Assembly: GCF_003367475.1 (NCBI RefSeq)
Contig: NZ_QRHA01000005.1
Span: 124,001-188,000, forward strand
Direction of reading: 5' to 3'
Source: Alteromonas aestuariivivens
GTDB taxonomy: Bacteria; Pseudomonadota; Gammaproteobacteria; Enterobacterales; Alteromonadaceae
Length of the DNA: 64,000 bases
Below the pieces are notes generated by a model. That model made no database searches. It was given only the letters and a program-made list of their open reading frames with translations, and had not been told where the DNA came from. The position numbers and the translations under genes are program-made. Shown piece after piece: positions 1 through 8,631 of the stretch (the stretch's first letter is position 1; each line of letters opens with the position of its first letter).

Positions 1-10
1 AAGCCATGTC

Positions 11-1549
11 ATGAACACACCATCAGTATCTCTTGTACAACGTATCCTCAACAGGGTTGAAGTTTGGGGGAACAAACTCCCCGACCCTGCAGTTTTGTTT
101 TTGTACCTGCTGGCCGCAGTGGGACTGTTGTCCTGGTTGCTGTCCGGTATCGACTTCAATGTGGCAGACCCAAGAACCGGAAACCCGCTTACCATCAACA
201 ACCAACTCAGCGGTGACGCCCTCACCCGCCTCATGTCTTCTATGGTAACCAATTTTTCCCACTTTCATCCGGTAGGCGTAGTACTGGTTGCCATGCTGGG
301 TATTGGCGTTGCGGAATATTCCGGGTTCATTAACGCAGGGCTACGCTCACTGCTGGCGGTAACCGCCAAATGGCTGCTGACGCCGATGACAATCCTGATA
401 GGCATTGTCAGTCATTCTGCCGTCGATGCAGGTTATGTACTTGTTATCCCGCTTGGTGGTGTTATTTTCTATGCTGCCGGCCGACACCCACTGGCAGGAA
501 TTGCCGCGGCATTTGCCGGTGTGTCGGGTGGTTTTTCCGCCAACTTTGTGCCCTCAGCGCTGGACCCGATGCTCCAGGGCATATCCCAGGCTGGTGCACA
601 AATTCTCGATCCCACTGTCACTCTCAACCCCCTGAACAATTACTATTTCACCACGGCCTCAGCCCTTATAGTAACTGCCGTGGGCTGGCTGATTACTGAT
701 AAACTGGTGGAACCCAAGCTTCAGAGCAATCCTGTTGACGGCGATATGTCTGATTTGCCCACAATGGAACCGCTAAGCACCAAGGAACGCAAAGCACTTC
801 GCTGGGCGCTCATCTCGGTAGTTGTTGGCTTGCTGTTACTTGCACTCAGTGCTTCTTATGCCAGTTCTCCGTGGCGCGGTGAAGATGGCTCGCTTACCGC
901 CTTTTCTGCCCCGCTGATGAAATCCATCGTTCCCCTGATCTTTTTACTTTTTCTTATCCCCGGAGTGGTTTACGGCGCGATTATCGGTACCATCCGAAGC
1001 TCAAAACAGTTTGTTGAAGGCATGAGCAAAGCCATGCAGAGCATGGGTTATTATCTGGTGATAATGTTTTGCATTGCCCAGTTTATCTATGCGTTCGGAC
1101 AGTCGAATCTTGGGGTTTTACTGGCTGTGAAAGGCGCCGATTTTCTCAAGGCAATGGCATTACCAGCAGGGATAACCATTAGCGGTATCATTGTTCTGAC
1201 CGGCATCATCAATTTGTTTGTTGGGTCGGCATCGGCCAAATGGGCCCTTCTTTCACCAATTTTTATCCCCATGCTGATGCAATTGGGCATATCGCCGGAT
1301 TTGGCCCAGGCAGCGTATCGGATTGGGGACTCAAGCACGAATATTATTACGCCATTGATGCCCTACTTTCCCCTGGTTGTGGTTTTTTGCCAACGCTATG
1401 TAACGAGTACAGGAATTGGCACCCTTACTGCGATGATGCTGCCCTTTTCAATCAGCTTCCTGTTGGTTTGGACCCTGTTTTTAATGCTTTACTGGTGGCT
1501 CGGCATTCCATTGGGAATTCAGGCAAACTACGGTTATCCGGCCCCCTGA
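11..1549 (+). CDS. AbgT-family transporter
   Basis: A 512-residue polytopic inner-membrane protein of the AbgT family, whose members carry p-aminobenzoyl-glutamate or export sulfonamide-like antimetabolites. The family core is visible at about residues 130-200: SHSAVDAGYVLVIPLGGVIF followed by a Gly/Ala-rich stretch and NFVPSALDPML. A second hydrophobic half contains NLFVGSASAKWALLSP and a GDSSTNIITPLMPYFP motif near the C-terminus, both typical of the family. The length fits the usual 500-530. The ATG at 11 follows an out-of-phase ATG at 6 that stops at once. The upstream region is outside the window, so neighbours on that side are unknown. A strong terminator follows the gene. Substrate cannot be told from sequence. 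Confidence 0.93.
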   Translation: MNTPSVSLVQRILNRVEVWGNKLPDPAVLFLYLLAAVGLLSWLLSGIDFNVADPRTGNPLTINNQLSGDALTRLMSSMVTNFSHFHPVGVVLVAMLGIGVAEYSGFINAGLRSLLAVTAKWLLTPMTILIGIVSHSAVDAGYVLVIPLGGVIFYAAGRHPLAGIAAAFAGVSGGFSANFVPSALDPMLQGISQAGAQILDPTVTLNPLNNYYFTTASALIVTAVGWLITDKLVEPKLQSNPVDGDMSDLPTMEPLSTKERKALRWALISVVVGLLLLALSASYASSPWRGEDGSLTAFSAPLMKSIVPLIFLLFLIPGVVYGAIIGTIRSSKQFVEGMSKAMQSMGYYLVIMFCIAQFIYAFGQSNLGVLLAVKGADFLKAMALPAGITISGIIVLTGIINLFVGSASAKWALLSPIFIPMLMQLGISPDLAQAAYRIGDSSTNIITPLMPYFPLVVVFCQRYVTSTGIGTLTAMMLPFSISFLLVWTLFLMLYWWLGIPLGIQANYGYPAP

Positions 1550-1568
1550 TAAAGTTTCCCGAGACAAT

Positions 1569-1614
1569 AAAAAGGCCGCCCTGAACATTAAAGCGATACA
1601 GGGCGGCCTTTTTA
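1569..1614. terminator. Bidirectional rho-independent terminator
   Basis: Perfect 13-bp arms AAAGGCCGCCCTG (1571-1583) and CAGGGCGGCCTTT (1599-1611), with an A-run on the left and a T-run on the right. It lies between the convergent AbgT and YegP-like genes and can serve both strands. Confidence 0.93.
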
Positions 1615-1621
1615 ATTTTGC

Positions 1622-1957
1622 TCACTCAGTTATTTCAACCACTTCCGCATCCGGGGCATTGTTTTTCACTGACTCAATACCTTTCTCCATAGACGCTTCA
1701 GATTCATACGACTGGCTTGTGCCAATCACCTGATGATTGGGAGACTTAAGGTTAAACAGAAATTTTCCGGCTTCAGTTACCTTACGTTCAAACATGTCAT
1801 CGTTAGGTGCGTTGGTTTTAACCGACTCGATACCATTCACACAACTGCTTTTGGCATTATACCCCTGACTTGCAAGTATATTCTGCCCATTGGCGGCTTT
1901 AAGACGAAAACGAAACTCTCCTGCCTTATCCACATACAGCTCAAATTTTCCTGCCAT
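1622..1957 (-). CDS. YegP-like DUF1508 protein
   Basis: A small soluble protein of 111 residues made of two tandem copies of the DUF1508/YegP repeat. Copy one runs from KFELYVDKAGEFRFRLKAANGQ to GIESVKTNAP, and copy two from FERKVTEAGKFLFNLKSP to GIESVKNNAP. Each copy has the family pattern of a beta hairpin (F.F.LK), a Y, and the GIESVK.NAP tail. I start it at the internal ATG (1957) because AAAGGAGG lies just upstream with 7 bases of spacing; an upstream ATG at 1993 has no such site. Function of the family is not firmly known. It is monocistronic and convergent with the AbgT gene. Confidence 0.9.
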   Translation of the reverse strand: MAGKFELYVDKAGEFRFRLKAANGQNILASQGYNAKSSCVNGIESVKTNAPNDDMFERKVTEAGKFLFNLKSPNHQVIGTSQSYESEASMEKGIESVKNNAPDAEVVEITE

Positions 1958-2376
1958 CTCACACCTCCTTTGGTGTCTATAAGAAAAACACAACGCCAGG
2001 CACGCATCAGCAAGTCAATGAATATTCCAAACGTGCACCTCTCAGCGTTAAAACACAGTAGTTACCCAGGCAGGTACTTGAACGAACGTCTGGCACAGTG
2101 CTTTTCATCAAAACACCAATCAGGCCATGCCTCAACTTGGCACCCTCAATGACACAGCATGAGCAACGGATTTCGGAAAACAACGATTCCGCAGAGGGGA
2201 TTTCGTAGCGCTGTCCGCCACAGGTGAATAAAAAGGTAGTACATAAATGGGGAAAAACCTTGTAGGTTGCTTTTTTTTAATAATTGGATGCTTTTTAGAA
2301 GGCTGTGCACTTACTAAATGAAATTGGGTAGGGAGAAAAATTCGGAGCCGCCAATTGATCCATTTCAAATGGCATC
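1958..2376. other. Intergenic region, no supported gene
   Basis: About 420 bases between the YegP-like gene and the glnS terminator. A 78-codon minus-strand ORF (2132-2368) has low-complexity, non-protein-like composition and no ribosome site, so I do not call it. A weak 5-bp stem, AACCT-TGT-AGGTT at about 2257-2269, is followed by GC and eight T (to about 2279) and could end a short plus-strand transcript; this is uncertain. Confidence 0.5.
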
Positions 2377-2405
2377 AAAAACGGGAGCAAAAAGCTCCCG
2401 TTTCA
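2377..2405 (-). terminator. glnS terminator
   Basis: Arms AAACGGGAGC (2379-2388) and GCTCCCGTTT (2394-2403) around a 5-base loop. On the minus strand the stem is followed by a T-run, 30 bases past the glnS stop. Confidence 0.9.
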
Positions 2406-2436
2406 ATGTATTACCGGCCAGTGTTGCTAGCGCAGA

Positions 2437-4104
2437 TTAGTCGGCAATTTTCGCCCAGGTATCACGCAGGCCAACCGTTTGATTGAATACCAGTTGCTGT
2501 TCGGTTGAATCTTTGTCGACACAGAAATAACCGGTGCGTTCAAATTGCCAGCCACCACATTCCGGTGCAGACAAAGTCACAGAAGGTTCAACCCACCCCT
2601 TTTTGACTGTCAGTGAATCGGGGTTAATGGAAGAAACAAAATCGTCCTGCGCAGCGGGGTTTGGCACATTGAACAGGCGATCATACAAACGAAACTCCGC
2701 CGGCAGGCCGGAATTACCATCAACCCAATGGATCACACCTTTAACCTTGCGCCCATCGGCCGGGTCTTTACCCAGTGTGTCCGGATCGTAGGTACAGTAT
2801 ACGGTAGTGACATTACCTTCAGCGTCTTTCTCAACGCGCTCCGCCTTCACCACATAGGCATTGCGCAGGCGCACTTCCTTGTCCAGCACCAGACGCTTGA
2901 ATTTCTTGTTTGCAGACTCGCGGAAGTCTTCCGCTTCTATCCACACTTCACGGGAAAACGGCAGCGTGCGTGATCCCATGCTTTCATCATTGGGATGATT
3001 GGCGGCAGTTAACTCTTCAGACTGACTTTCCGGGTAGTTTTCAATAACCAGTTTAATTGGGTCCAGCACAGCCATTGCACGGGGAGCAGCGGTGTTGAGG
3101 TCGTCACGAATACACGCTTCCAGCATACCCATCTCGACCATGTTGTCCATTTTTGTTACGCCAATGCGTTTACAAAACTCGCGAATGGAGCCCGGTGTGT
3201 AACCGCGGCGACGCAGCCCGGCAATGGTTGGCATCCGTGGGTCGTCCCAGCCGGCAACATGGCCCTCATCAACCAGTTGGATAAGGCGACGCTTGCTGAG
3301 TACGGTGTACTCAAGATTCAAACGGGAGAATTCATACTGACGCGGAGTGCATTCAATGGAGATGTTTTCAATTACCCAGTCATACAAACGACGATTATCC
3401 TGAAACTCAAGGGTACACAATGAATGAGTGATCCCTTCAATCGCATCCGAAATACAGTGGGTGAAATCGTACATGGGGTATACACACCACTTTTCACCGG
3501 TTTGGTGATGGTGCGCAAATTTCACCCGGTAGATCACCGGATCGCGCATGCACATAAACGGCGATGCCATATCGATCTTTGCACGCAGACAGCATTCACC
3601 TTCGCCGTATTCACCGGCCGTCATTTTGGCGAATTCCTGCTTATTTACCTCTGGTGAGGTATCCCGAAACGGGCTGTTGCTGCCGGGTTCAGTCAGTGTC
3701 CCGCGCATTTCGCGCATGGCTTCCTGACTTGAGAAATCCACATATGCCAACCCTTTATCAATCAGTTCATTGGCGTAGGCATGCAATTGGTCAAAGTAAT
3801 CGGAAGAGTAACGGGGCTTACCGTCCCATTCAAAACCCAGCCACTGCACGTCCTGCTCGATGGCATTAACGTAAGTAATGTCTTCCTTGGCCGGGTTGGT
3901 ATCGTCAAACCTCAGATTGCAAGTTCCCTTGTAATCTTCTGCAATCCCAAAATTCAGACAAATCGATTTGGCGTGACCGATATGAAGAAACCCGTTTGGC
4001 TCGGGTGGAAATCGCGTTTTAACCGTGTCATGAATGCCTGCAGCAAGATCCTTATCAATGATCTGCCGAATAAAGTTGGTCGGACGATGTTCAGTCTCGG
4101 CCAT
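2437..4104 (-). CDS. glnS: Glutaminyl-tRNA synthetase
   Basis: Class I aminoacyl-tRNA synthetase charging tRNA-Gln in the cytoplasm. It has 555 residues, against about 554 for the Escherichia coli enzyme. The ATP-binding signature [15 protein letters not shown] lies at residues 33-47 (HIGH at 41-44) and the KMSKS-equivalent VLSKRRL at 268-274. The C-terminal half carries the two beta-barrel anticodon-binding domains ([24 protein letters not shown]). The start is supported by AAGGGG upstream. It is monocistronic, divergent from the LacI-family gene, with its own terminator. Confidence 0.98.
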   Translation of the reverse strand: MAETEHRPTNFIRQIIDKDLAAGIHDTVKTRFPPEPNGFLHIGHAKSICLNFGIAEDYKGTCNLRFDDTNPAKEDITYVNAIEQDVQWLGFEWDGKPRYSSDYFDQLHAYANELIDKGLAYVDFSSQEAMREMRGTLTEPGSNSPFRDTSPEVNKQEFAKMTAGEYGEGECCLRAKIDMASPFMCMRDPVIYRVKFAHHHQTGEKWCVYPMYDFTHCISDAIEGITHSLCTLEFQDNRRLYDWVIENISIECTPRQYEFSRLNLEYTVLSKRRLIQLVDEGHVAGWDDPRMPTIAGLRRRGYTPGSIREFCKRIGVTKMDNMVEMGMLEACIRDDLNTAAPRAMAVLDPIKLVIENYPESQSEELTAANHPNDESMGSRTLPFSREVWIEAEDFRESANKKFKRLVLDKEVRLRNAYVVKAERVEKDAEGNVTTVYCTYDPDTLGKDPADGRKVKGVIHWVDGNSGLPAEFRLYDRLFNVPNPAAQDDFVSSINPDSLTVKKGWVEPSVTLSAPECGGWQFERTGYFCVDKDSTEQQLVFNQTVGLRDTWAKIAD

Positions 4105-4220
4105 TCGCGAATTCCCCTTTAATAAATTTGTAATTGAGTATATCCGGGCAAGTATACCACTGCCCCTTGGCTGCTCTAGTGTTTTATTGGCCTGAGCATT
4201 CTTAAGTGATGAAAATTACA

Positions 4221-4234
4221 TCAATACGCTGGCG
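4221..4234. promoter_or_regulatory. Possible degenerate operator upstream of the LacI-family gene
   Basis: TCAATACGCTGGCG matches the locus operator TGAATACGTATGCA at 9 of 14 positions, including the AATACG half. It sits 14 bases upstream of the candidate -35 box of the regulator gene. Autoregulation is a guess. Confidence 0.25.
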
Positions 4235-4248
4235 TAAACAAAAAATAC

Positions 4249-4276
4249 TTGGGTCGTACCCGCTCTGGTGTATACT
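4249..4276 (+). promoter_or_regulatory. Candidate sigma-70 promoter of the LacI-family gene
   Basis: TTGGGT (4249-4254), 16-base spacer, TATACT (4271-4276). Transcription would begin near 4283. This argues that the regulator starts at an internal ATG (4309 or 4318), not at the open frame beginning at 4249. Confidence 0.55.
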
Positions 4277-4317
4277 TTTTTGTCGTTGATGCCGTCAGCC
4301 GTTCAGAAATGGTGTTC

Positions 4318-5343
4318 ATGAAAGAAAAAGCAACCTCCTTTGATATTGCCCACATTGCCGGTGTTTCTCAGTCTACGGTATCCCGTGCGTTGAATAACAG
4401 CCCGCTGGTAAACCTGGAAACCCGTCAACGGATCCAGCAGATAGCCCGTGATCTCAACTACAAAGTCGACAAAAACGCCAGCAACCTGAGAAAACAGAAA
4501 AGTAACACCATCGCACTGTTGTTGTTTGAGGACCCCACCTCTGACGATTCCATGATAAACCCGTTCTTTCTGTCCATGCTTGGCAGCATTACCCGGGCCT
4601 GTGCAACCGCAGGCTATGACTTGCTGGTGTCATTCCAGAACCTGGACGACGACTGGCATGCAGAATTTGAAGATTCCAACAAGGCCGATGGGATCATTTT
4701 GCTGGGGTACGGAGACTATACGGCCTACCGTACCAAGCTTGCCCAGCTCGAGGAACAGGGCACCCATTTCGTGCGCTGGGGTGCCCACGATGAAAATCAT
4801 CCTGGTGTGAGCATTGGCTGTGACAATTATCAGGGTGGCCGGGACGTAACCGAACACCTGATTGGCCTTGGCCATAAAACCTTTGCCTTCATTGGGGATG
4901 CGCAAAGCCATGCACCGGAATTCCAGGCCCGCTTTATGGGGTATCAGGATGCACTGAAAAAGCATGGTCTGCTGTGTGCAAACCATCGCCAGTTTAACGC
5001 CATTTCTACTGAGGACGCAGGTTACGAAGCGTCGCAATTGCTGCTCAACGAGGACAACCTGCCCGATGTGATTGTGTGTGCCTCAGATTTGATTGCACTG
5101 GGTGTTCTGAAAGCCTTGCGGCAAACCTCGTTTCGGGTACCGGAGGATGTCGCGGTAGTCGGATACGACAACATTCCCGTTTCGGCATTTGCAACACCGG
5201 CCCTGACCACCGTGCGGCAGAATACCAAACGTGCCGGTGAACTGCTGGTAACTACGCTGATCAAAGCCATCAACAAGGAACCCGTTGAAGACTACCTGAT
5301 GCCGGCAGAACTGATTGTGCGTCAGTCCTGCGGCAGTAAGTAA
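4318..5343 (+). CDS. LacI-family transcriptional regulator of the starch locus
   Basis: A 341-residue LacI/GalR-type repressor. The N-terminal helix-turn-helix reads FDIAHIAGVSQSTVSRALNNSP (about residues 8-29) with the hinge RDLNYKVDKNASNLRKQKS, followed by a periplasmic-binding-protein-like sensor (TIALLL ... DVAVVGYDNIPVSAFATPALTTV). The ATG at 4318 is chosen because the helix-turn-helix follows at the usual distance and a promoter lies over the longer open frame; ATG 4309 is the alternative. No strong Shine-Dalgarno sequence is visible. It is encoded convergently with the first amylase gene. A shared palindrome before four starch units makes it the likely maltose/starch repressor, a role inferred from context. 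LacI-type sites usually have a central CG, as that palindrome does. Confidence 0.9.
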   Translation: MKEKATSFDIAHIAGVSQSTVSRALNNSPLVNLETRQRIQQIARDLNYKVDKNASNLRKQKSNTIALLLFEDPTSDDSMINPFFLSMLGSITRACATAGYDLLVSFQNLDDDWHAEFEDSNKADGIILLGYGDYTAYRTKLAQLEEQGTHFVRWGAHDENHPGVSIGCDNYQGGRDVTEHLIGLGHKTFAFIGDAQSHAPEFQARFMGYQDALKKHGLLCANHRQFNAISTEDAGYEASQLLLNEDNLPDVIVCASDLIALGVLKALRQTSFRVPEDVAVVGYDNIPVSAFATPALTTVRQNTKRAGELLVTTLIKAINKEPVEDYLMPAELIVRQSCGSK

Positions 5344-5351
5344 AACAACGG

Positions 5352-7028
5352 TTACTGTGCGGCCATCTGGCTGCGCAGTGCGTCTGCCAGCAGCGGATCG
5401 TCAACCCTGCCTTCACGCACCCAAACCTCAACACCATGCGCAGTGACAACAGCATTGAGGGCCTGACCAGGCTCAAGTGTCTGCGCTTCACCCGACAATT
5501 GTTCGCGCCAGGTACCCGCCTGAATATACTGACTTACGGAAAAGCTTTCTGCTTCCTCCCCTTTGTTGAGCAGAACCAGCGCCGTCTGGGCTGCGTCGCC
5601 GTCCTGCACAATCCGGTAGAAACTGGCGGTATTGCCGGACAGTTCAAGGTTCAGCTGCAAGCCCCGCTGCAAGGCCGGAGTTACTTTTCTGACCTGGGCA
5701 ATCTGTTTCAGCGCAGCCCGGATAGGATGTTGTTTCGCCAGCTCAATGTTTTCCTGGCCGAGGTAATTGCGATTGCCCTGATGCTCTTCTGTTCCTCGCA
5801 TAAAGCCAATTTCTGAACCCTGATACACCACAGGTATCCCACGGGCAGTAAAGAGCCAGTTATGTGCATCAATGAAACCCGTATCTGAAGCATTCATTCG
5901 GGCCATATCATGGTTGTCGTAGAAGGTAGTCAGATCATATGGATTGTTATACGGCCCATGAGTCAGAAACAGCACTGGTTCTAACTCGGCGTAATCGCTT
6001 TCAGGGTTCTCAAAAACCGAAACCATAGCCTTTTGCATCGGGAAGTCCAGAACACTGATGCCACCATTTTTAGGCAGCGTGTGCTGAGCGATGAAGTTGG
6101 CATCGTACTGAAAACTTTCACCAAACATATAAAAGCCCGGGTGCTCAGCGCGGATGCGATCGGACATTACGCGCCAGAAAGAATGCGGCACATGGCGAAT
6201 GGTATCGATACGAAACGCATCGGCACCCTGCTCTATCCAATGCAGGTAACTGTTAATCAGATAATCCTGAACCGCGGGATTGCTTTCATTCAGGTTAGAC
6301 AGTTTTACCAGATCGGGAAAATTATGGTAGAACGCCTGCAACGGTTGGGTTGTATCCAGTTCCTCTGGAGGCAAATTCAGGTGATCTGCCACCAGATTAC
6401 CCTCGGCATCATACAATTCTCCGTAACCAGGCTGGTCCACTGGCATGGTCCAGGATGGGGAACCGTGGTTGGCGACAATGTCGAATACGGTTTTCAGACC
6501 ATAGTTTGACTTCATCGCCTGGGTGTAATCGCTAAAACTCAAATCTTCGCTGATCAGGTGTTCGTCAGCACGGTAAAAATTGGTTGCCCAGTAACCATGA
6601 TAACCGGTTTTACCACCGTCCTTGAATTTGCCGCCGTAAGTTATTTGCTCGTCACCGGTAAAGGCCTGGTCGGGATTGTCCACCACCGGCGTCAGCCAGA
6701 CGGCAGTAAAGCCCATATCGGCAATGTATTCACCGTTTTTCAGAACGCCCTTGAGGTCACCACCCATATAACCCACGTTGGCATACTTTCCGTCAGGCCC
6801 GTTCAGGCGTAATTCCCAGGTAGGGTGATCGCCCCCCTGCTCCGGGTAGTTGTTCTGGGGGTCACCATCCACAAACCGGTCAGTCATTACAAAGTAGATG
6901 GCTTCGGCTGCAAAGGGTTCCTGGGTGCCATAGAACTGATCGGACACTGTTTGCTGTGGCGCCTTAGACGCACACCCGGTGACGGCTGCAACAGCGGCGG
7001 CCAATAAGCTTATTTTTGCTCTATTCAT
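5352..7028 (-). CDS. GH13 alpha-amylase-type lipoprotein
   Basis: A 558-residue glycoside hydrolase family 13 enzyme cleaving alpha-glucans. The N-terminus is a lipoprotein signal with lipobox VTGC (Cys19), so it is membrane anchored outside the cytoplasm. GH13 regions: VFDIVANH (182-188), nucleophile Asp275 in AFRIDTIRH, acid/base Glu304 in MFGESF, and Asp374 in FYDNHD. A C-terminal beta domain follows. Its ATG overlaps the MFS stop as TAATG, with GGAGA upstream, so it is translationally coupled as the last gene of the GH97-MFS-GH13 unit. Exact product (amylase, cyclomaltodextrinase-like or other) is not resolved. Confidence 0.93.
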   Translation of the reverse strand: MNRAKISLLAAAVAAVTGCASKAPQQTVSDQFYGTQEPFAAEAIYFVMTDRFVDGDPQNNYPEQGGDHPTWELRLNGPDGKYANVGYMGGDLKGVLKNGEYIADMGFTAVWLTPVVDNPDQAFTGDEQITYGGKFKDGGKTGYHGYWATNFYRADEHLISEDLSFSDYTQAMKSNYGLKTVFDIVANHGSPSWTMPVDQPGYGELYDAEGNLVADHLNLPPEELDTTQPLQAFYHNFPDLVKLSNLNESNPAVQDYLINSYLHWIEQGADAFRIDTIRHVPHSFWRVMSDRIRAEHPGFYMFGESFQYDANFIAQHTLPKNGGISVLDFPMQKAMVSVFENPESDYAELEPVLFLTHGPYNNPYDLTTFYDNHDMARMNASDTGFIDAHNWLFTARGIPVVYQGSEIGFMRGTEEHQGNRNYLGQENIELAKQHPIRAALKQIAQVRKVTPALQRGLQLNLELSGNTASFYRIVQDGDAAQTALVLLNKGEEAESFSVSQYIQAGTWREQLSGEAQTLEPGQALNAVVTAHGVEVWVREGRVDDPLLADALRSQMAAQ

Positions 7029-8512
7029 TATTTTTCTCCTTCAGCTACCGGCGTCATCATCGATTCCGGTTCCCTGACAAAAAACACCGATACTGCACCA
7101 AGCAGCATGGAAACACCTGCCAGCACAATGATGTATTTGGCTTCGTTATCAAAGGCCACCTTAAGAATCAGCCCAGAAAGCAGGCCCGAAACAATTTGCG
7201 GCGCCGCTACGGTAAAATTGAAAATCCCCATGTACACACCGGTTTTATTGGCCGGCAAAGCCCCTGCCAGCATCGCGTAGGGCATAGCCAGAATGGCCGC
7301 CCAGGCAATACCGACACCAATCATTGGAAACAGCAAATTGACCGCGCCAGCCGGAACCGTTACCTCAGTGATGAACAGATTTACGTTCACCAGTGTCAAA
7401 TCCTGGAAATACAAAAAGCTGATGTAACTCAACCCACCCAGTGCCAGCGCACTGGCATAAACGGTTTTCCGCCCTAACGAGTCTGCCAGTTTTGCCAACA
7501 CCACAGAAAACAGTGCAGCAAACACTGAATATGCAGCGAACAGTATGCCCACCCAGTCTCCCGCAGCGCCTTTTGCCTGAATAACGTGTTGCGGCACTTC
7601 ACCTACGCTAGCGATGTATTCAGGGTCGAACCATTGTGGCGCTACATTCCAGATGTGCTGGGTTATCGCTGGCGTGGTGTACACCCACATGATGAACAGA
7701 GCAAACCAGGAGAAAAACTGCACCAAAGCCAGTTGTTTCATGGTTACAGGCATGTCTTTCACCAACTGCCCAAAGCCCAAAAGACGTTGCCCAAGCGTGA
7801 GTTTTTGGCTGGACTCTTCCAGCACTTGCTCAGGATCCATGCCTTTGAAGCGGTAATATTCGTCTGGCGCATATTCTTTGGTGCGCACTACGGTCCAGAT
7901 AACCGACCCAAGCAACACAGTCGCACCAAGATAAAAGGCCCAGGTTACAGAAGGCGCTACTTCACCCAACCGGGCTGTGTTTTCAAGGCCGACAACGTTG
8001 GTAAGTACAAAGGGCAGAATCGAGCCAATTACCGCTCCTAGATTAATCAGCAGTGACTGCACTGAGTAGCCAATATTGCGCTGCTGTGGCGGAACCATAT
8101 CGGATACCAGTGAGCGGAAAGGCTGAAAACAGACATTGAACGAGGCATCCATTAACGCCAGCATCAGCGCACCAAACAGCATAGGCGCCATGATCGCCAC
8201 AAACAAAGGCGCATTTGGCATTAACAGCATGCCCAACGCTGCAGCAATGGCGCCGGCCAGAATAAACGGGCGTCGGCGGCCCAAGCGGTTCCAGGTACGG
8301 TCAGATGCAGAGCCCACTATGGGCTGCACAATCAGGCCCATAATGGGCGCCACCAGCCAAAACAGTGACAACGAGTGCAGGTCTGCCCCTAAATCGGACA
8401 ATATCCGGCTGACGTTCGCATTTTGCAGCGCAAATCCAAACTGCACTCCCAGGAAACCAAAGCTGACATTCCAGATTTGCCAGAAAGAGAGTTTGGGTTG
8501 TTTTGATAGCAT
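7028..8512 (-). CDS. MFS sugar permease, probable maltose/maltodextrin uptake
   Basis: A 494-residue inner-membrane protein with about 12 hydrophobic segments. It resembles the SLC45-like/GPH-like permeases found in starch loci of proteobacteria that use TonB-dependent receptors instead of an ABC system. Motif A-like loop G-(7)-DR...GRRRPF lies at residues 67-83. Its neighbours are GH97 upstream (gap of 119 bases) and the GH13 lipoprotein downstream (1-base overlap). The likely job is moving maltose, glucose or short maltodextrins from periplasm to cytoplasm; the substrate is inferred from context. Confidence 0.9.
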   Translation of the reverse strand: MLSKQPKLSFWQIWNVSFGFLGVQFGFALQNANVSRILSDLGADLHSLSLFWLVAPIMGLIVQPIVGSASDRTWNRLGRRRPFILAGAIAAALGMLLMPNAPLFVAIMAPMLFGALMLALMDASFNVCFQPFRSLVSDMVPPQQRNIGYSVQSLLINLGAVIGSILPFVLTNVVGLENTARLGEVAPSVTWAFYLGATVLLGSVIWTVVRTKEYAPDEYYRFKGMDPEQVLEESSQKLTLGQRLLGFGQLVKDMPVTMKQLALVQFFSWFALFIMWVYTTPAITQHIWNVAPQWFDPEYIASVGEVPQHVIQAKGAAGDWVGILFAAYSVFAALFSVVLAKLADSLGRKTVYASALALGGLSYISFLYFQDLTLVNVNLFITEVTVPAGAVNLLFPMIGVGIAWAAILAMPYAMLAGALPANKTGVYMGIFNFTVAAPQIVSGLLSGLILKVAFDNEAKYIIVLAGVSMLLGAVSVFFVREPESMMTPVAEGEK

Positions 8513-8631
8513 AATTTTCTCTTCGTTATTGTGCTTATAAAAGCCGTTCAGGTGTCACTTGTCTTAACAGCAGCCAGTCACTGGATCTGGCTCTGCGCCC
8601 ACTTGCACTTAATTTGTTGCCCGCAATCGTA

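Noticed and set aside
2257..2279. Short stem AACCT-TGT-AGGTT followed by eight T, a possible small-RNA terminator
   Set aside because: Only a 5-bp stem, and no convincing promoter or conserved structure upstream.
2132..2368. 78-codon minus-strand frame before the glnS terminator
   Set aside because: Unlike protein in composition, no ribosome site.
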